DNA from: Balneola sp.
GTDB taxonomy: Bacteria > Bacteroidota > Rhodothermia > Balneolales > Balneolaceae
Length of the DNA: 64,000 nt
Direction: 5' to 3'
Assembly: GCA_003712055.1 (NCBI GenBank)
Contig: RHLJ01000005.1
Span: 124,001-188,000 of the forward strand
The position numbers and the translations under genes were made by a program. Under the pieces are notes generated by a model. It was not told where the DNA came from. It saw only the letters and a list, made by a program, of their open reading frames with translations, and did not search any database. Positions 55,461-63,296 of this stretch are shown here, in pieces (within the stretch, counting starts at the first letter, position 1; every line of letters starts with the position of its first letter).

Positions 55461-55763
55461 ATGGCACTTACAGAATTATATTTAGTAACGATTATTACAG
55501 AGAGAATTTTCAGAGATGACATCATTCAGGAAATAAAATCATTTGGTGCTACAGGATATACATTAACCGATACAACAGGAGAGGGGTCCCGTGGTGTTAG
55601 AGCGAGTGATTGGGAAGGAAAGAATGTGAAAATTGAGGTGGTGGTTAATAAAGAAGTAGGAGATAAAATCATAGATGCAGTTGCTGACAAATACTTCGAA
55701 AACTACTCCGTGATTGCTTATGTATATCCCGTGAGGGTTGTTAGAGGAGATAAGTACATCTGA
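55461..55763 (+). CDS. sbtB: SbtB-like P-II signalling protein
   Basis: The start is the ATG at 55461 (100 residues): it has a GGAGG site five bases upstream, and an earlier TTG would add four residues. The ferredoxin-like P-II fold is evident, with T-loop region TDTTGEGSRGVRASDWEGKNVKIEVVV and C-terminal VYPVRVVRGDKYI. SbtB trimers bind SbtA and adenine nucleotides to gate bicarbonate uptake in cyanobacteria. This one lacks the C-terminal CGPxGC redox loop of many cyanobacterial SbtB proteins. It is coupled to sbtA with a one-base gap. Confidence 0.88.
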   Translation: MALTELYLVTIITERIFRDDIIQEIKSFGATGYTLTDTTGEGSRGVRASDWEGKNVKIEVVVNKEVGDKIIDAVADKYFENYSVIAYVYPVRVVRGDKYI

Positions 55764-55828
55764 ACAAGCTTCTCTTCACTGGTCGATTTGCCTCTCAAAA
55801 ACAACTGAATTATTAAGAATGTGTTGAT

Positions 55829-55858
55829 TTTGGAACCGCTTCTCAAAGCGGTTCCAAA
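55829..55858. terminator. 13-bp perfect hairpin downstream of sbtAB
   Basis: TTTGGAACCGCTT (55829-55841) pairs perfectly with AAGCGGTTCCAAA (55846-55858) around CTCA. It is 65 bases after the sbtB stop, so it probably marks the transcript end or protects the mRNA, but no T tract follows, so it is not a textbook intrinsic terminator. Confidence 0.55.
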
Positions 55859-55868
55859 CTAAATTCAG

Positions 55869-55887
55869 TGTTAACATAATGTTAACA
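55869..55887. promoter_or_regulatory. Doubled TGTTAACA palindrome, operator-like
   Basis: Two identical 8-base palindromes TGTTAACA are separated by TAA. The pair is both a direct and an inverted repeat, as expected for a dimeric regulator site. It lies 223 bases before the exported-protein ATG and 106 bases after sbtB. No regulator is assigned. Confidence 0.4.
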
Positions 55888-56109
55888 AATCATTGAGAAG
55901 GAGAAGTGGTACCGCTTTTTAATAGGTTTTAGAGCTATATAGAAGGCTGCTGATCGTCTAATAGATGTTTACTATAGCCAGGTTGCCGAAAAAAGTCCCG
56001 AACTTTGTATCGAAAAATCAGGACGGCGATAAATCATCACAAACTAAAAAAACAACGAACTACTAAGAGAGCCGCACTGGTCAAGATTAAACTATTAGAG
56101 GAGAAAACT

Positions 56110-56535
56110 ATGAAAAAACTCAACACATACACCTTATTACTATTAAGCACCTTATTTCTTGGAACCCTATCACAGCGTTCCTTAGCACAGGAAAGTGAAT
56201 TACTCATTACTCATGAGTTAGAAGCTTTCGAAAAGCTGAATGTAACCCTCAAAAATACTGAGGTTATTATAATCATCAGCTCGCGTAATCAGGTAATTGT
56301 TCAAGGTGACTCACTCACACAAGAACAGTTTTCATACAACCAGGATAATGGAGAATTGGTTTTAAGCTCAAATACAAACCTTGCTCCAACTCGTATTGTT
56401 ATCGAAACGGAAGCATTAACTTCACTCACAACAAACGATACCGGAAAAATTTATCTCATTGGTAAAGAAAGACAAAAACTAGGCATTGCAAATTCAACCC
56501 TGCTTACCCTTAATAATCCTAATAACGAGGACTGA
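56110..56535 (+). CDS. Small exported protein, possible GIN/DUF2807-like adhesin-head fold
   Basis: The ATG at 56110 with AGAGGAG upstream gives 141 residues with a good signal peptide (1-26, SQRSLAQ). The mature 115 residues are almost all beta-strand patterns (FEKLNVTLKNTEVIIIISSRNQVIVQG, GELVLSSN, IVIETEALTSLTTNDTGKIYLIG), similar to the parallel-beta head of DUF2807 'putative auto-transporter adhesin' proteins but shorter. Periplasmic or surface location is predicted. Function unknown. Confidence 0.65.
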   Translation: MKKLNTYTLLLLSTLFLGTLSQRSLAQESELLITHELEAFEKLNVTLKNTEVIIIISSRNQVIVQGDSLTQEQFSYNQDNGELVLSSNTNLAPTRIVIETEALTSLTTNDTGKIYLIGKERQKLGIANSTLLTLNNPNNED

Positions 56536-56791
56536 TATTAGATAACTCTAAAAACTGAAAGGTTGAGCCATAAATTCAGTATCTTTACCGCTCACTCGTG
56601 AGTACCGATAAGACTGGAATAATTGATCCGTTTTCAAAAATGGTAAAACCTTTCAGGTTTAGAGTAACTACTCCTCATTAAAGGAGTCTGAATCAAGCAG
56701 TCGAGCTTGCCTCTTGTCACCGCTCACCTAATCATAAACCCGGCGAGAGGATCACCTAAGGTGATATTCAACTTGGGGAAATCATTATAAT
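56536..56791 (+). ncRNA. Structured leader upstream of the DEAD-box helicase (candidate regulatory RNA)
   Basis: This 256-base gap is dense in short hairpins: CTCAC/GTGAG near 56593, AAACCT/AGGTTT near 56646, ACTCCT/AGGAGT near 56671, CAAGC/GCTTG near 56696 and ATCACC/GGTGAT near 56751, plus an outer CCTCT/AGAGG pairing around 56711-56748. A GGGG site precedes the ATG. Long structured leaders are known upstream of cold-inducible deaD genes, so it may be an RNA thermosensor or autoregulatory target. No known Rfam family is claimed. Confidence 0.35.
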
Positions 56792-58465
56792 ATGTCCACC
56801 TTTAAAGAATTAGGCTTACAAGAAGATGTTCTTGAAGCCATAAAACTGTTGGGTTTTGAAACTCCAACAAAAGTCCAACAATTAGCTATTCCTTCGATCC
56901 TGAACTCGGAAAGAGACTTAATAGCGTTGGCCCAAACAGGAACTGGAAAGACAGGTGCTTTTGGTCTTCCATCTATTCAGATGGTTGATTCGGGATTAAA
57001 GAAAGTTCAGGTACTGGTTCTTTCTCCCACAAGAGAGCTGGCTATTCAGATAGCCAAAGACCTAAAGACATTTGCCAAAAAGAGAAAAGGCGTAACCACC
57101 GTGGCAGTATATGGTGGGGCAAACATATCTACTCAGATTAAAGCACTAAAAAACGGGTGTCAGGTTGTTGTTGGTACTCCTGGCCGTACTTTGGATCTGA
57201 TCAAAAGAAATCAGCTTGACGTATCAGAGATCAAAACCCTGGTACTGGATGAAGCGGATGAAATGTTGAATATGGGTTTCCAGGAAGAGCTAGATGCCAT
57301 TCTTGAAAACACACCTTCCAATAAAAGAACCTTTCTTTTCTCAGCAACTATGCCGAAGCCTATTGCTAAAATGGCAAAAAAATACATGTCTGATCCGGAA
57401 GAAATAGAAGTTGGTGAACGTAATTCCGGGGCTAAGAATGTAGAGCACCATTTTTACATGGTACATGCTAAAGACCGCTTTGAAGCTCTTAAGCGAACGG
57501 TGGATATGAATCCTAAGATCTATGGGATCATCTTTTGCAGAACCAGATATGAAACCGCTGAAATATCGTCTAAACTAACCAGGGATGGCTATGACGTAGA
57601 CTTCTTAAATGGTGATTTGTCTCAGGCTCAAAGAGACGATGTAATGAATCGGTTTCGAACGAAAGAACTTCAATTACTTGTGGCTACTGATGTAGCGGCA
57701 CGAGGCTTAGATGTAGATAACCTTACTCATGTAATCAATTTCAATTTACCTGATGATTTAGAGGTCTATGTACATCGAAGCGGAAGAACTGGTAGAGCTG
57801 GAAATTCAGGTATTTCCATTGCGATCGTTCATACCCGTGAGATGCGTAGAATTCGAAGCCTTGAGAAAATGATAGGTAAGAGTTTTACTAAAAAAGATAT
57901 GCCAAGTGGTGAGGAAATTTGTGCAATCAGGATGCTGGACTTGATAGACAAAGTGAAAGAAACGGAAGTGAATGAGGAACAAATACAGAAGTTTCTTCCT
58001 GAAGCAGTGGAAAAACTATCTGATCTAAGCCGAGAAGATCTTATTAAGCATTTTCTATCTGTAGAATTCAACCAATTCCTTGATTATTATCAGAATTCAC
58101 GAGATTTGAATACTGCTCCTGGAAAAGAAAGAACAGGAGAAAGAAATAGAGGAAGAGGCTCCGATTTTGATAGATACTTCATTAACCTTGGCAAAAGAGA
58201 TGGATTAAATCCTGTTCGGTTAATGGGATTAGTTAATGAAACTCTAAAAGGTACCAAACCAGATTTTGGTAAGATTGATGTACAACTAAACTTTTCCTTT
58301 TTTGAAGTTGAAAAGGGATTTCAAAAAAACTTGATCAACAGTGTTAAAGGGGTTTCATTTGAAGGGAGGGATGTAGTAATTGAGACAAGTGATAAAGATC
58401 CCGGAAAGAAGGTTGGAAAACGTTCTTTCAAAAAGAATAAAGGAAAAGGTAAAAGAAGAAGGTAA
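56792..58465 (+). CDS. DEAD-box RNA helicase with DbpA-type RNA-binding domain (DeaD/CsdA-like)
   Basis: This 557-residue helicase has a Q motif (FETPTKVQQLAI), Walker A AQTGTGKTG (48-56), PTRELAIQ, DEAD box at 153-156, SAT, and motif VI HRSGRTGRAG. Its C-terminal part (about 455-530) has DRYFINLGKRDGLNPVRLMGLVNE, the RNA-binding fold of DbpA/DeaD, then a Lys/Arg-rich tail. It probably unwinds RNA in ribosome assembly and cold adaptation. The stop overlaps the ATP-grasp start by one base (TAATG). Confidence 0.93.
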   Translation: MSTFKELGLQEDVLEAIKLLGFETPTKVQQLAIPSILNSERDLIALAQTGTGKTGAFGLPSIQMVDSGLKKVQVLVLSPTRELAIQIAKDLKTFAKKRKGVTTVAVYGGANISTQIKALKNGCQVVVGTPGRTLDLIKRNQLDVSEIKTLVLDEADEMLNMGFQEELDAILENTPSNKRTFLFSATMPKPIAKMAKKYMSDPEEIEVGERNSGAKNVEHHFYMVHAKDRFEALKRTVDMNPKIYGIIFCRTRYETAEISSKLTRDGYDVDFLNGDLSQAQRDDVMNRFRTKELQLLVATDVAARGLDVDNLTHVINFNLPDDLEVYVHRSGRTGRAGNSGISIAIVHTREMRRIRSLEKMIGKSFTKKDMPSGEEICAIRMLDLIDKVKETEVNEEQIQKFLPEAVEKLSDLSREDLIKHFLSVEFNQFLDYYQNSRDLNTAPGKERTGERNRGRGSDFDRYFINLGKRDGLNPVRLMGLVNETLKGTKPDFGKIDVQLNFSFFEVEKGFQKNLINSVKGVSFEGRDVVIETSDKDPGKKVGKRSFKKNKGKGKRRR

Positions 58466-59367
58466 TGCATACTTATGATATCGTGATTTTAACGGAATCA
58501 AGATATCTGCATCCAAAGCAGGAAACCGAGTACGTTCAAAATATCTTGCTTGAAGATGGACTCCTGCAAAAAGCCTTTGAGGATTTAGGCTTAAAAGTAC
58601 TTCGGGTTGATTGGGCCGATCCGGACTTTGATTGGGAATCTACAAAAGCGGCAATTTTCAGAACTACATGGGATTATTTTGATCGGTTTGATGAGTTCAA
58701 AAAGTGGCTGGATGAAGTAGAGCAAAAAACTCAGCTTATAAATTCTATTTCTCAGATTCGTTGGAATATGGATAAATGGTATCTCAAGGATTTAAAAGAG
58801 AAAGGAATTCGTGTAGTTGAAACAAAATACATTAAGAGAGGAACCACATCCGAACTAAGAAGTTTGATTGTTGAATGTGGTTGGGAGGAGGTAATCCTCA
58901 AACCAACAATTGCAGGTGCGGCACGGCATACTTATCGAATAAACAAGGACAGTTCATCCGAATTTGAAGAAATATTCCGAGAACTTATTGCTAATGAGGA
59001 TATGATGATTCAACCTTTTCAACACAATATTATGGTGAAAGGTGAGGTCTCTTTCATGGTGATCGGGGGCAAGTACACACATTCATTACTAAAAAAAGGA
59101 AAGCAGGGAGATTTTAGGGTACAGGATGATTTTGGCGGTACACTTCATCCATACGAGCCTACTAAAGAAGAAATTGAATTTGCAGAACAAGTTGCCAATG
59201 CCTGTGAACCACTTCCTGCTTATGCACGAGTTGATCTGATGTGGGATAATAACAACGAGCTTGCTGTATCAGAAGTGGAATTAATTGAACCGGAGCTTTG
59301 GTTCAGACGAAATCGGGAATCGGCTCAACAGCTTGCATCATGGGTAAAAGAAAAGCACAAGATGTGA
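58465..59367 (+). CDS. ATP-grasp ligase-like protein
   Basis: A 300-residue ATP-grasp protein: a preATP-grasp domain (about 1-95), VILKPTIAGAARHTYRI (ATP-binding Lys, about 145-160), MIQPFQHNIMVKGEVSFMVIGGKYTHSLLKKGKQGDFRVQDDFGG (about 184-230), and YARVDLMWDNNNELAVSEVELIEPELWF with metal-binding Asp and Glu (about 252-280). This resembles DcsG-type and glutathione-synthetase-like ligases that join a carboxyl group to an amine. Substrates are unknown. It is coupled to the helicase gene (TAATG). Confidence 0.82.
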   Translation: MHTYDIVILTESRYLHPKQETEYVQNILLEDGLLQKAFEDLGLKVLRVDWADPDFDWESTKAAIFRTTWDYFDRFDEFKKWLDEVEQKTQLINSISQIRWNMDKWYLKDLKEKGIRVVETKYIKRGTTSELRSLIVECGWEEVILKPTIAGAARHTYRINKDSSSEFEEIFRELIANEDMMIQPFQHNIMVKGEVSFMVIGGKYTHSLLKKGKQGDFRVQDDFGGTLHPYEPTKEEIEFAEQVANACEPLPAYARVDLMWDNNNELAVSEVELIEPELWFRRNRESAQQLASWVKEKHKM

Positions 59368-59402
59368 GTTTGTAATAAGCACCAAGCTCAGTAAAAATCT
59401 TT

Positions 59403-59496
59403 GTCATTCCTACGAAGGCAGGAATCTGAATTTAGCTTTTAAAACAGAGTGTGGTTTTAATCTAATTCCAGATTCCGGCTTTCGCCGCGGAATGAC
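59403..59496. repeat. Intergenic inverted-repeat element (GTCATTCC...GGAATGAC)
   Basis: The 94-base element has outer arms GTCATTCC and GGAATGAC, with inner imperfect arms of the form CGAAGGCAGGAATCT and GATTCCGGCTTTCGCCG. It fills the gap between the ATP-grasp gene and the convergent YHS gene. It looks like a palindromic REP/MITE-like unit; copies elsewhere in the genome would confirm this. Confidence 0.55.
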
Positions 59497-59540
59497 CTAA
59501 ATAACACTTGCAAAAAGGTTCTTGTCTCAAACTAGTTTTT

Positions 59541-60008
59541 TTAAAGCTTGAAGCTTTTTTCTTCCCAATTTTTCTCTGCTGAAGGATATAACGTAGCTTC
59601 ATCTTTATTCCATCGAGGAAGAGTGTTTACCAGTAGTTTATTGTAGAACAATAAGAGCTTGCCATCTAGTATTTTATAGGTTTTAGGATTAGCATCTGCT
59701 GTATATCCTTTACCCATTGCATAAGCACACCACCCACCGTAAGCTGGTTCGTATTTAGCAGGATCGGCCTTGAAAGTATCCAGGTTTTCCTGGCTGCTGA
59801 AATAGTATATCGCTCCATTATAAGCATGGCTAAGATTTTCATTTCCTTCTTTAGGCTCGTCAGAGGTGAAATAGCTAACTGGATCATAGCCTTTAATAGC
59901 TATTCGGTCGTCTCCAACATTCAAATATTTATTCTCTTCAGCTTCCTGTGCAACAGCAAAAGAGCTAAAAAGAAGTATCGAAAAGATGGTTAATAGTTGA
60001 GTTTTCAT
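59541..60008 (-). CDS. Exported YHS-domain protein
   Basis: A 155-residue protein with signal peptide (1-20, SFAVAQ). The YHS domain (about 35-105) includes AIKGYDPVSYFTSDEPKEG, YYFSSQENLDTFKADPAKYEPAYGGWCAYAMGKG, followed by KTYKILDGKLLLFYN. YHS domains often occur with copper or other metal-handling proteins, but the short form alone has no proven role. The unpaired Cys in GGWCAYAM is conserved in this subfamily. Confidence 0.9.
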   Translation of the reverse strand: MKTQLLTIFSILLFSSFAVAQEAEENKYLNVGDDRIAIKGYDPVSYFTSDEPKEGNENLSHAYNGAIYYFSSQENLDTFKADPAKYEPAYGGWCAYAMGKGYTADANPKTYKILDGKLLLFYNKLLVNTLPRWNKDEATLYPSAEKNWEEKSFKL

Positions 60009-60144
60009 AATAAATCCATATTTAAAGTTTATACATCAATGTTATAACATTGAATTAAAACATGCTCATAGTTTTTGACAATGCCAAGCATAGTTAAACT
60101 TAGCTCATCGAAAAATGGAAATAATCACAAAAGATAAACTTTTG

Positions 60145-60843
60145 CTAATTGCCCGGACAGATAGAAGGAGCTAGCGCAAGGCTTTGGGCCGCCAAATCAG
60201 AAACGGAGTCATGCCTTAGGATCATACGGTCGATAGCGTGTCCATTTGATCGACCTGATACTAATAGCGTATATGTTCCGGAACTTGAAAAAGTAGCATA
60301 AATCTGGTGAGGATCATTATCGGAAGTATTTGCATCCCAATGCCAGCTTCTCAGGGTGTTCATATATACTTTGAACCAACCATTAGATCCTGCTCCTTCC
60401 GGGTTAGGAGTTTGTCCAGATCCATAAGGGTAAACTCTTGAGGTTCCATTCTTGACTGCATAAAACTCATCGGCGTCCGAGAGTTTTAGCCAATTATCAT
60501 TGTGCTCAGTATTGTTATTTCCAACTCCGATACGAGACCTCCAATTGAACCGATAAGTTCCTGGATTTTCAATATGGATCGTATAAGTGATGGTTCCAAT
60601 CCCGGGGTTCCCAAAGTTATCAGAGCCATTCCATTGAATGTACCCCGATCCTGAATATCCATCTATTTCTGTATTAAGGAGCCATCCGGCTGGTAAGCTG
60701 TCTTTTTCCATCTCAATAATGGCAATACCATCTATTTCAAGGAAATCGCCTTCCGAACATGCTCTTGTGATTTCCTCAATCGGAGAATCAGAAGAGCAGG
60801 AAATGGTTAATAAGATTAAGAGTAGGGTGAGCGAGTATCTCAT
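60145..60843 (-). CDS. Lipoprotein with carbohydrate-binding-like beta-sandwich
   Basis: A 232-residue lipoprotein (lipobox LLTISC, Cys16). The mature part has EMEKDSLPAGWLLNTEIDGYSGSGYIQWNG, GTITYTIHIENPGTYRFNWRSRIG and GTYTLLVSGRSNGHAIDRMILRH, the pattern of carbohydrate-binding modules found in GH115 C-terminal and CBM35/6-like domains. It has no catalytic domain, so it probably binds glycans at the surface. It lies near no glycosidase in this window. Confidence 0.72.
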   Translation of the reverse strand: MRYSLTLLLILLTISCSSDSPIEEITRACSEGDFLEIDGIAIIEMEKDSLPAGWLLNTEIDGYSGSGYIQWNGSDNFGNPGIGTITYTIHIENPGTYRFNWRSRIGVGNNNTEHNDNWLKLSDADEFYAVKNGTSRVYPYGSGQTPNPEGAGSNGWFKVYMNTLRSWHWDANTSDNDPHQIYATFSSSGTYTLLVSGRSNGHAIDRMILRHDSVSDLAAQSLALAPSICPGN

Positions 60844-60924
60844 ATTCAGACAACTAAAGATTGAAATGATCGAGAAAGTATCGCTTCAATCTTGTAGTTG
60901 CCAGTAAGAGAAAACTTATCATTT

Positions 60925-61407
60925 CTAAAGCTTGGTAGGGTTTGGAGCATCCCCATATACTTCTTGAGGATCAAAGACTTTTTCAGTCTCTTCGAAGTGT
61001 AAAGCACCTTCTTTTTCAAAGAAATCGTCTCCTGTTGGAACACTTCTGTAGAAGCATGAACGATATCCAACGTGGCAACTTGCTCCATTTCCCTGTACTT
61101 CTACTCGTAACCAGACACAGTCCTGATCATCATCAATACGCATTTCTTTGATGATTTGAGTAAGCCCCGAGGTAGCTCCTTTATGCCAAAGTGTCTCTCT
61201 GCTTCTACTGTAATACACAGCTTCACCCAGCTCAATGGTTTTCTTAAGAGCTTCTTCGTTCATGTATCCATGCATAAGAAGTTCTCCTGATGCATAATCA
61301 GTGGTTACCACAGGAATAAGCCCATCTTCCTGGAATTTGGGAGCAAGATCATTTTCTTCTTCAACCTGGTAAACTGTGATTCTTTTCTTAAATGTGATTT
61401 CTGACAT
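60925..61407 (-). CDS. hisI: Phosphoribosyl-AMP cyclohydrolase
   Basis: The ATG at 61407 gives 160 residues; a TTG two codons upstream is less likely. HisI motifs are [68 protein letters not shown], with zinc-binding Cys and magnesium-binding Asp residues. It opens the purine ring of PR-AMP in histidine synthesis. It is a stand-alone HisI without the HisE domain fused in many bacteria. No other his genes are in the window. Confidence 0.94.
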   Translation of the reverse strand: MSEITFKKRITVYQVEEENDLAPKFQEDGLIPVVTTDYASGELLMHGYMNEEALKKTIELGEAVYYSRSRETLWHKGATSGLTQIIKEMRIDDDQDCVWLRVEVQGNGASCHVGYRSCFYRSVPTGDDFFEKEGALHFEETEKVFDPQEVYGDAPNPTKL

Positions 61408-61422
61408 TTTCAATAAATAAAG

Positions 61423-61494
61423 GTCATTCTGAGCTTAAGCGAAGAATCTTGTCGGATATTCGACCAGATCCTTCGGAAGTATCCTCAGGATGAC
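61423..61494. repeat. Intergenic inverted-repeat element (GTCATTCTGAGC-type)
   Basis: A 72-base element: GTCATTCTGAGC at the left pairs imperfectly with CCTCAGGATGAC at the right, and inner arms GAAGAATCTT and AGATCCTTCGG face each other. This GTCATTCTGAGCG..GAAGAATCT type is a common mobile palindrome in many Bacteroidota and related genomes. It separates hisI from yidD. Confidence 0.6.
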
Positions 61495-61498
61495 ATGT

Positions 61499-61759
61499 TT
61501 AATTTTTCAATTTCTTTTGTTCTTCCTTTTTTGGAACCGGATCGTGTCCGTGCCCACCCCAGGGATGACAGCGACCAATTCTTTTAAGTCCCAGCCATGT
61601 TCCTTTTAAAGGTCCCCATTCGTTTACAGCTTCAATCATATACTGTGAACAGGTAGGGGAATACCTGCAGCTACTTCCCAACCACGGGGAGATAGCTAAT
61701 TGATAAAATCGTACTATTCCTGTGATGATTTTGCTCGCTATTGTAGCTAATAACTCCAT
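61499..61759 (-). CDS. yidD: YidD membrane-protein insertion efficiency factor
   Basis: An 86-residue protein (ATG at 61759; a TTG one codon upstream is less likely). The family signature [56 protein letters not shown] is complete, with the three conserved Cys. YidD assists YidC in membrane-protein insertion. It normally neighbours rnpA and yidC; here it is coupled to cysS by a one-base TGATG overlap. Confidence 0.95.
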   Translation of the reverse strand: MELLATIASKIITGIVRFYQLAISPWLGSSCRYSPTCSQYMIEAVNEWGPLKGTWLGLKRIGRCHPWGGHGHDPVPKKEEQKKLKN

Positions 61760-63222
61760 CAATCAAGGTTAAAGGTCGTACCATCCTTTCCGTCCATTAG
61801 TTGAACACCCAACTCCTTCAAATCATCCCTGATTTTATCTGAAAGAGCAAAATCTTTATTCACTCGGGCTTCTTTCCTAATCTCAATCAATAAATCAACA
61901 AGTCCCGTTGTTAACTGCTGGTTTCCACTTCCTTCCTCACCAGGCCAAATTCCAAGCACTTCTTCGATAATGGTATGCAACAATATCTTTAACTCTCCCA
62001 GATTGGAAGGAACAGACCCATCGTTGATTCTTTTTCGGATATCTTTCAAGTGTTCAAAAAGTACGGCAATAGCTTGAGCTGTATTGAAATCATCATTCAT
62101 AACCTCTTCAAATGCAGATTTGAATGCAGCGATATTAAAGGCGTCAGCGTTTCCCGGTTCTGCTTTGGTAATAGTAGAAATCATGGAATGAAGATTCTTC
62201 AGTCCAGTTTCTGCAGCTTCCAATGCGTCTTCAGAGAAATCGGTAGTACTTCGATAGTGACTTTGTAGCAGAAAGAATCGAATTACGTCCGGAGACCATG
62301 ATCGATTGAGAAGTGTATGACTTCCGGTAAAAAACTCATCCAGATTAATGGCATTACCTAATGATTTACCCATTTTTTGTCCTTCAAGGGTAACCATATT
62401 GTTATGCAGCCAATACTTAACAAATTGGGTTTCATTTGCACATTCTGATTGAGCTATCTCACATTCATGATGAGGGAATTGGTTCTCCAATCCACCACCA
62501 TGGATGTCAAAACTGTTGCCAAGGTATTTGTTACTCATTACTGAGCACTCAATATGCCATCCGGGGTAACCAACTCCCCAAGGGGAATGCCATTTCATGA
62601 GATGATTATCATCTGCTTTCTTCCAAAGTGCGAAGTCGGCGGCGTTCTTTTTATCAGATGCAGTTTCTACTCTCGTTCCTGATGCGGCTTCTTCTACTTT
62701 TCTTCCGCTGAGCTTTCCATAATCAGGATCTGAATTGACATCGAAATACACATTCCCATTTACATCATAAGCGTGTCCCTTCTCAAGGAGTGTCTCAATC
62801 ATAGATATTTGTTCGGGGATATGCCCGGTAGCTCTTGGAGAAATATCTGGCCGCAGGACATTGAGTTTATCCATGTCTCTGAAATAGGTATAGGTGTATT
62901 TTTCAGCAACCTGCATTGGATCAACTTGTTCAAGGCGCGCTCTTTTAGCCAGTTTGTCTTCTCCTTCATCGCCATCTCCAACCAGGTGCCCTACATCTGT
63001 AATATTTTGAACATATCTCACATTGTAGCCGAGGTATCTTAGATATCTCACAACTATATCAAATGACACATAGCTTTTTGCATGTCCAAGATGTGCATCA
63101 CCATACACGGTAGGCCCACAAACATACATCCCTACAAAAGGAGGGTTGATTGGCTGGAACTCTTCTTTAGTTCTGGAAAGGGTGTTGTAAACAAATAATT
63201 TCGACGGATCCTGATCTGCCAC
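61759..63222 (-). CDS. cysS: Cysteinyl-tRNA synthetase
   Basis: A 487-residue class I synthetase charging tRNA-Cys. The HIGH motif is HLGH (44-47) in [22 protein letters not shown] is KMGKS in [11 protein letters not shown], and the zinc-binding Cys/His residues (Cys35, and WHIECSVMS and [10 protein letters not shown] segments) are present. The C-terminal DALR domain is intact. Length is in the family range (about 460-490). Confidence 0.96.
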   Translation of the reverse strand: MADQDPSKLFVYNTLSRTKEEFQPINPPFVGMYVCGPTVYGDAHLGHAKSYVSFDIVVRYLRYLGYNVRYVQNITDVGHLVGDGDEGEDKLAKRARLEQVDPMQVAEKYTYTYFRDMDKLNVLRPDISPRATGHIPEQISMIETLLEKGHAYDVNGNVYFDVNSDPDYGKLSGRKVEEAASGTRVETASDKKNAADFALWKKADDNHLMKWHSPWGVGYPGWHIECSVMSNKYLGNSFDIHGGGLENQFPHHECEIAQSECANETQFVKYWLHNNMVTLEGQKMGKSLGNAINLDEFFTGSHTLLNRSWSPDVIRFFLLQSHYRSTTDFSEDALEAAETGLKNLHSMISTITKAEPGNADAFNIAAFKSAFEEVMNDDFNTAQAIAVLFEHLKDIRKRINDGSVPSNLGELKILLHTIIEEVLGIWPGEEGSGNQQLTTGLVDLLIEIRKEARVNKDFALSDKIRDDLKELGVQLMDGKDGTTFNLD

Positions 63223-63296
63223 TAAAAACGGGTTTTAAATTCAGCTAAAAGAGATGAGAAAATACGGGTTAGATTCAAAAATTGTGCGCATTATTT

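Larger units (their letters stand above)
55764..56109. other. 346-base intergenic region after sbtB
   Basis: No gene is seen. It contains a strong hairpin (55829-55858), a doubled palindrome (55869-55887) and then AT-rich sequence leading to the ribosome site AGAGGAG before the ATG at 56110. A frame opening at 56005 reads into the next gene but encodes Lys/Arg-rich residues with no homology and ignores the ribosome site, so I treat it as leader. Likely content: the sbtAB 3' end, and the promoter, operator and leader of the exported protein gene. Confidence 0.6.

Noticed and set aside
56005-56109. Lys/Arg-rich N-terminal extension of the small exported protein
   Set aside because: It would bury the signal peptide; the ATG at 56110 has a good ribosome site.
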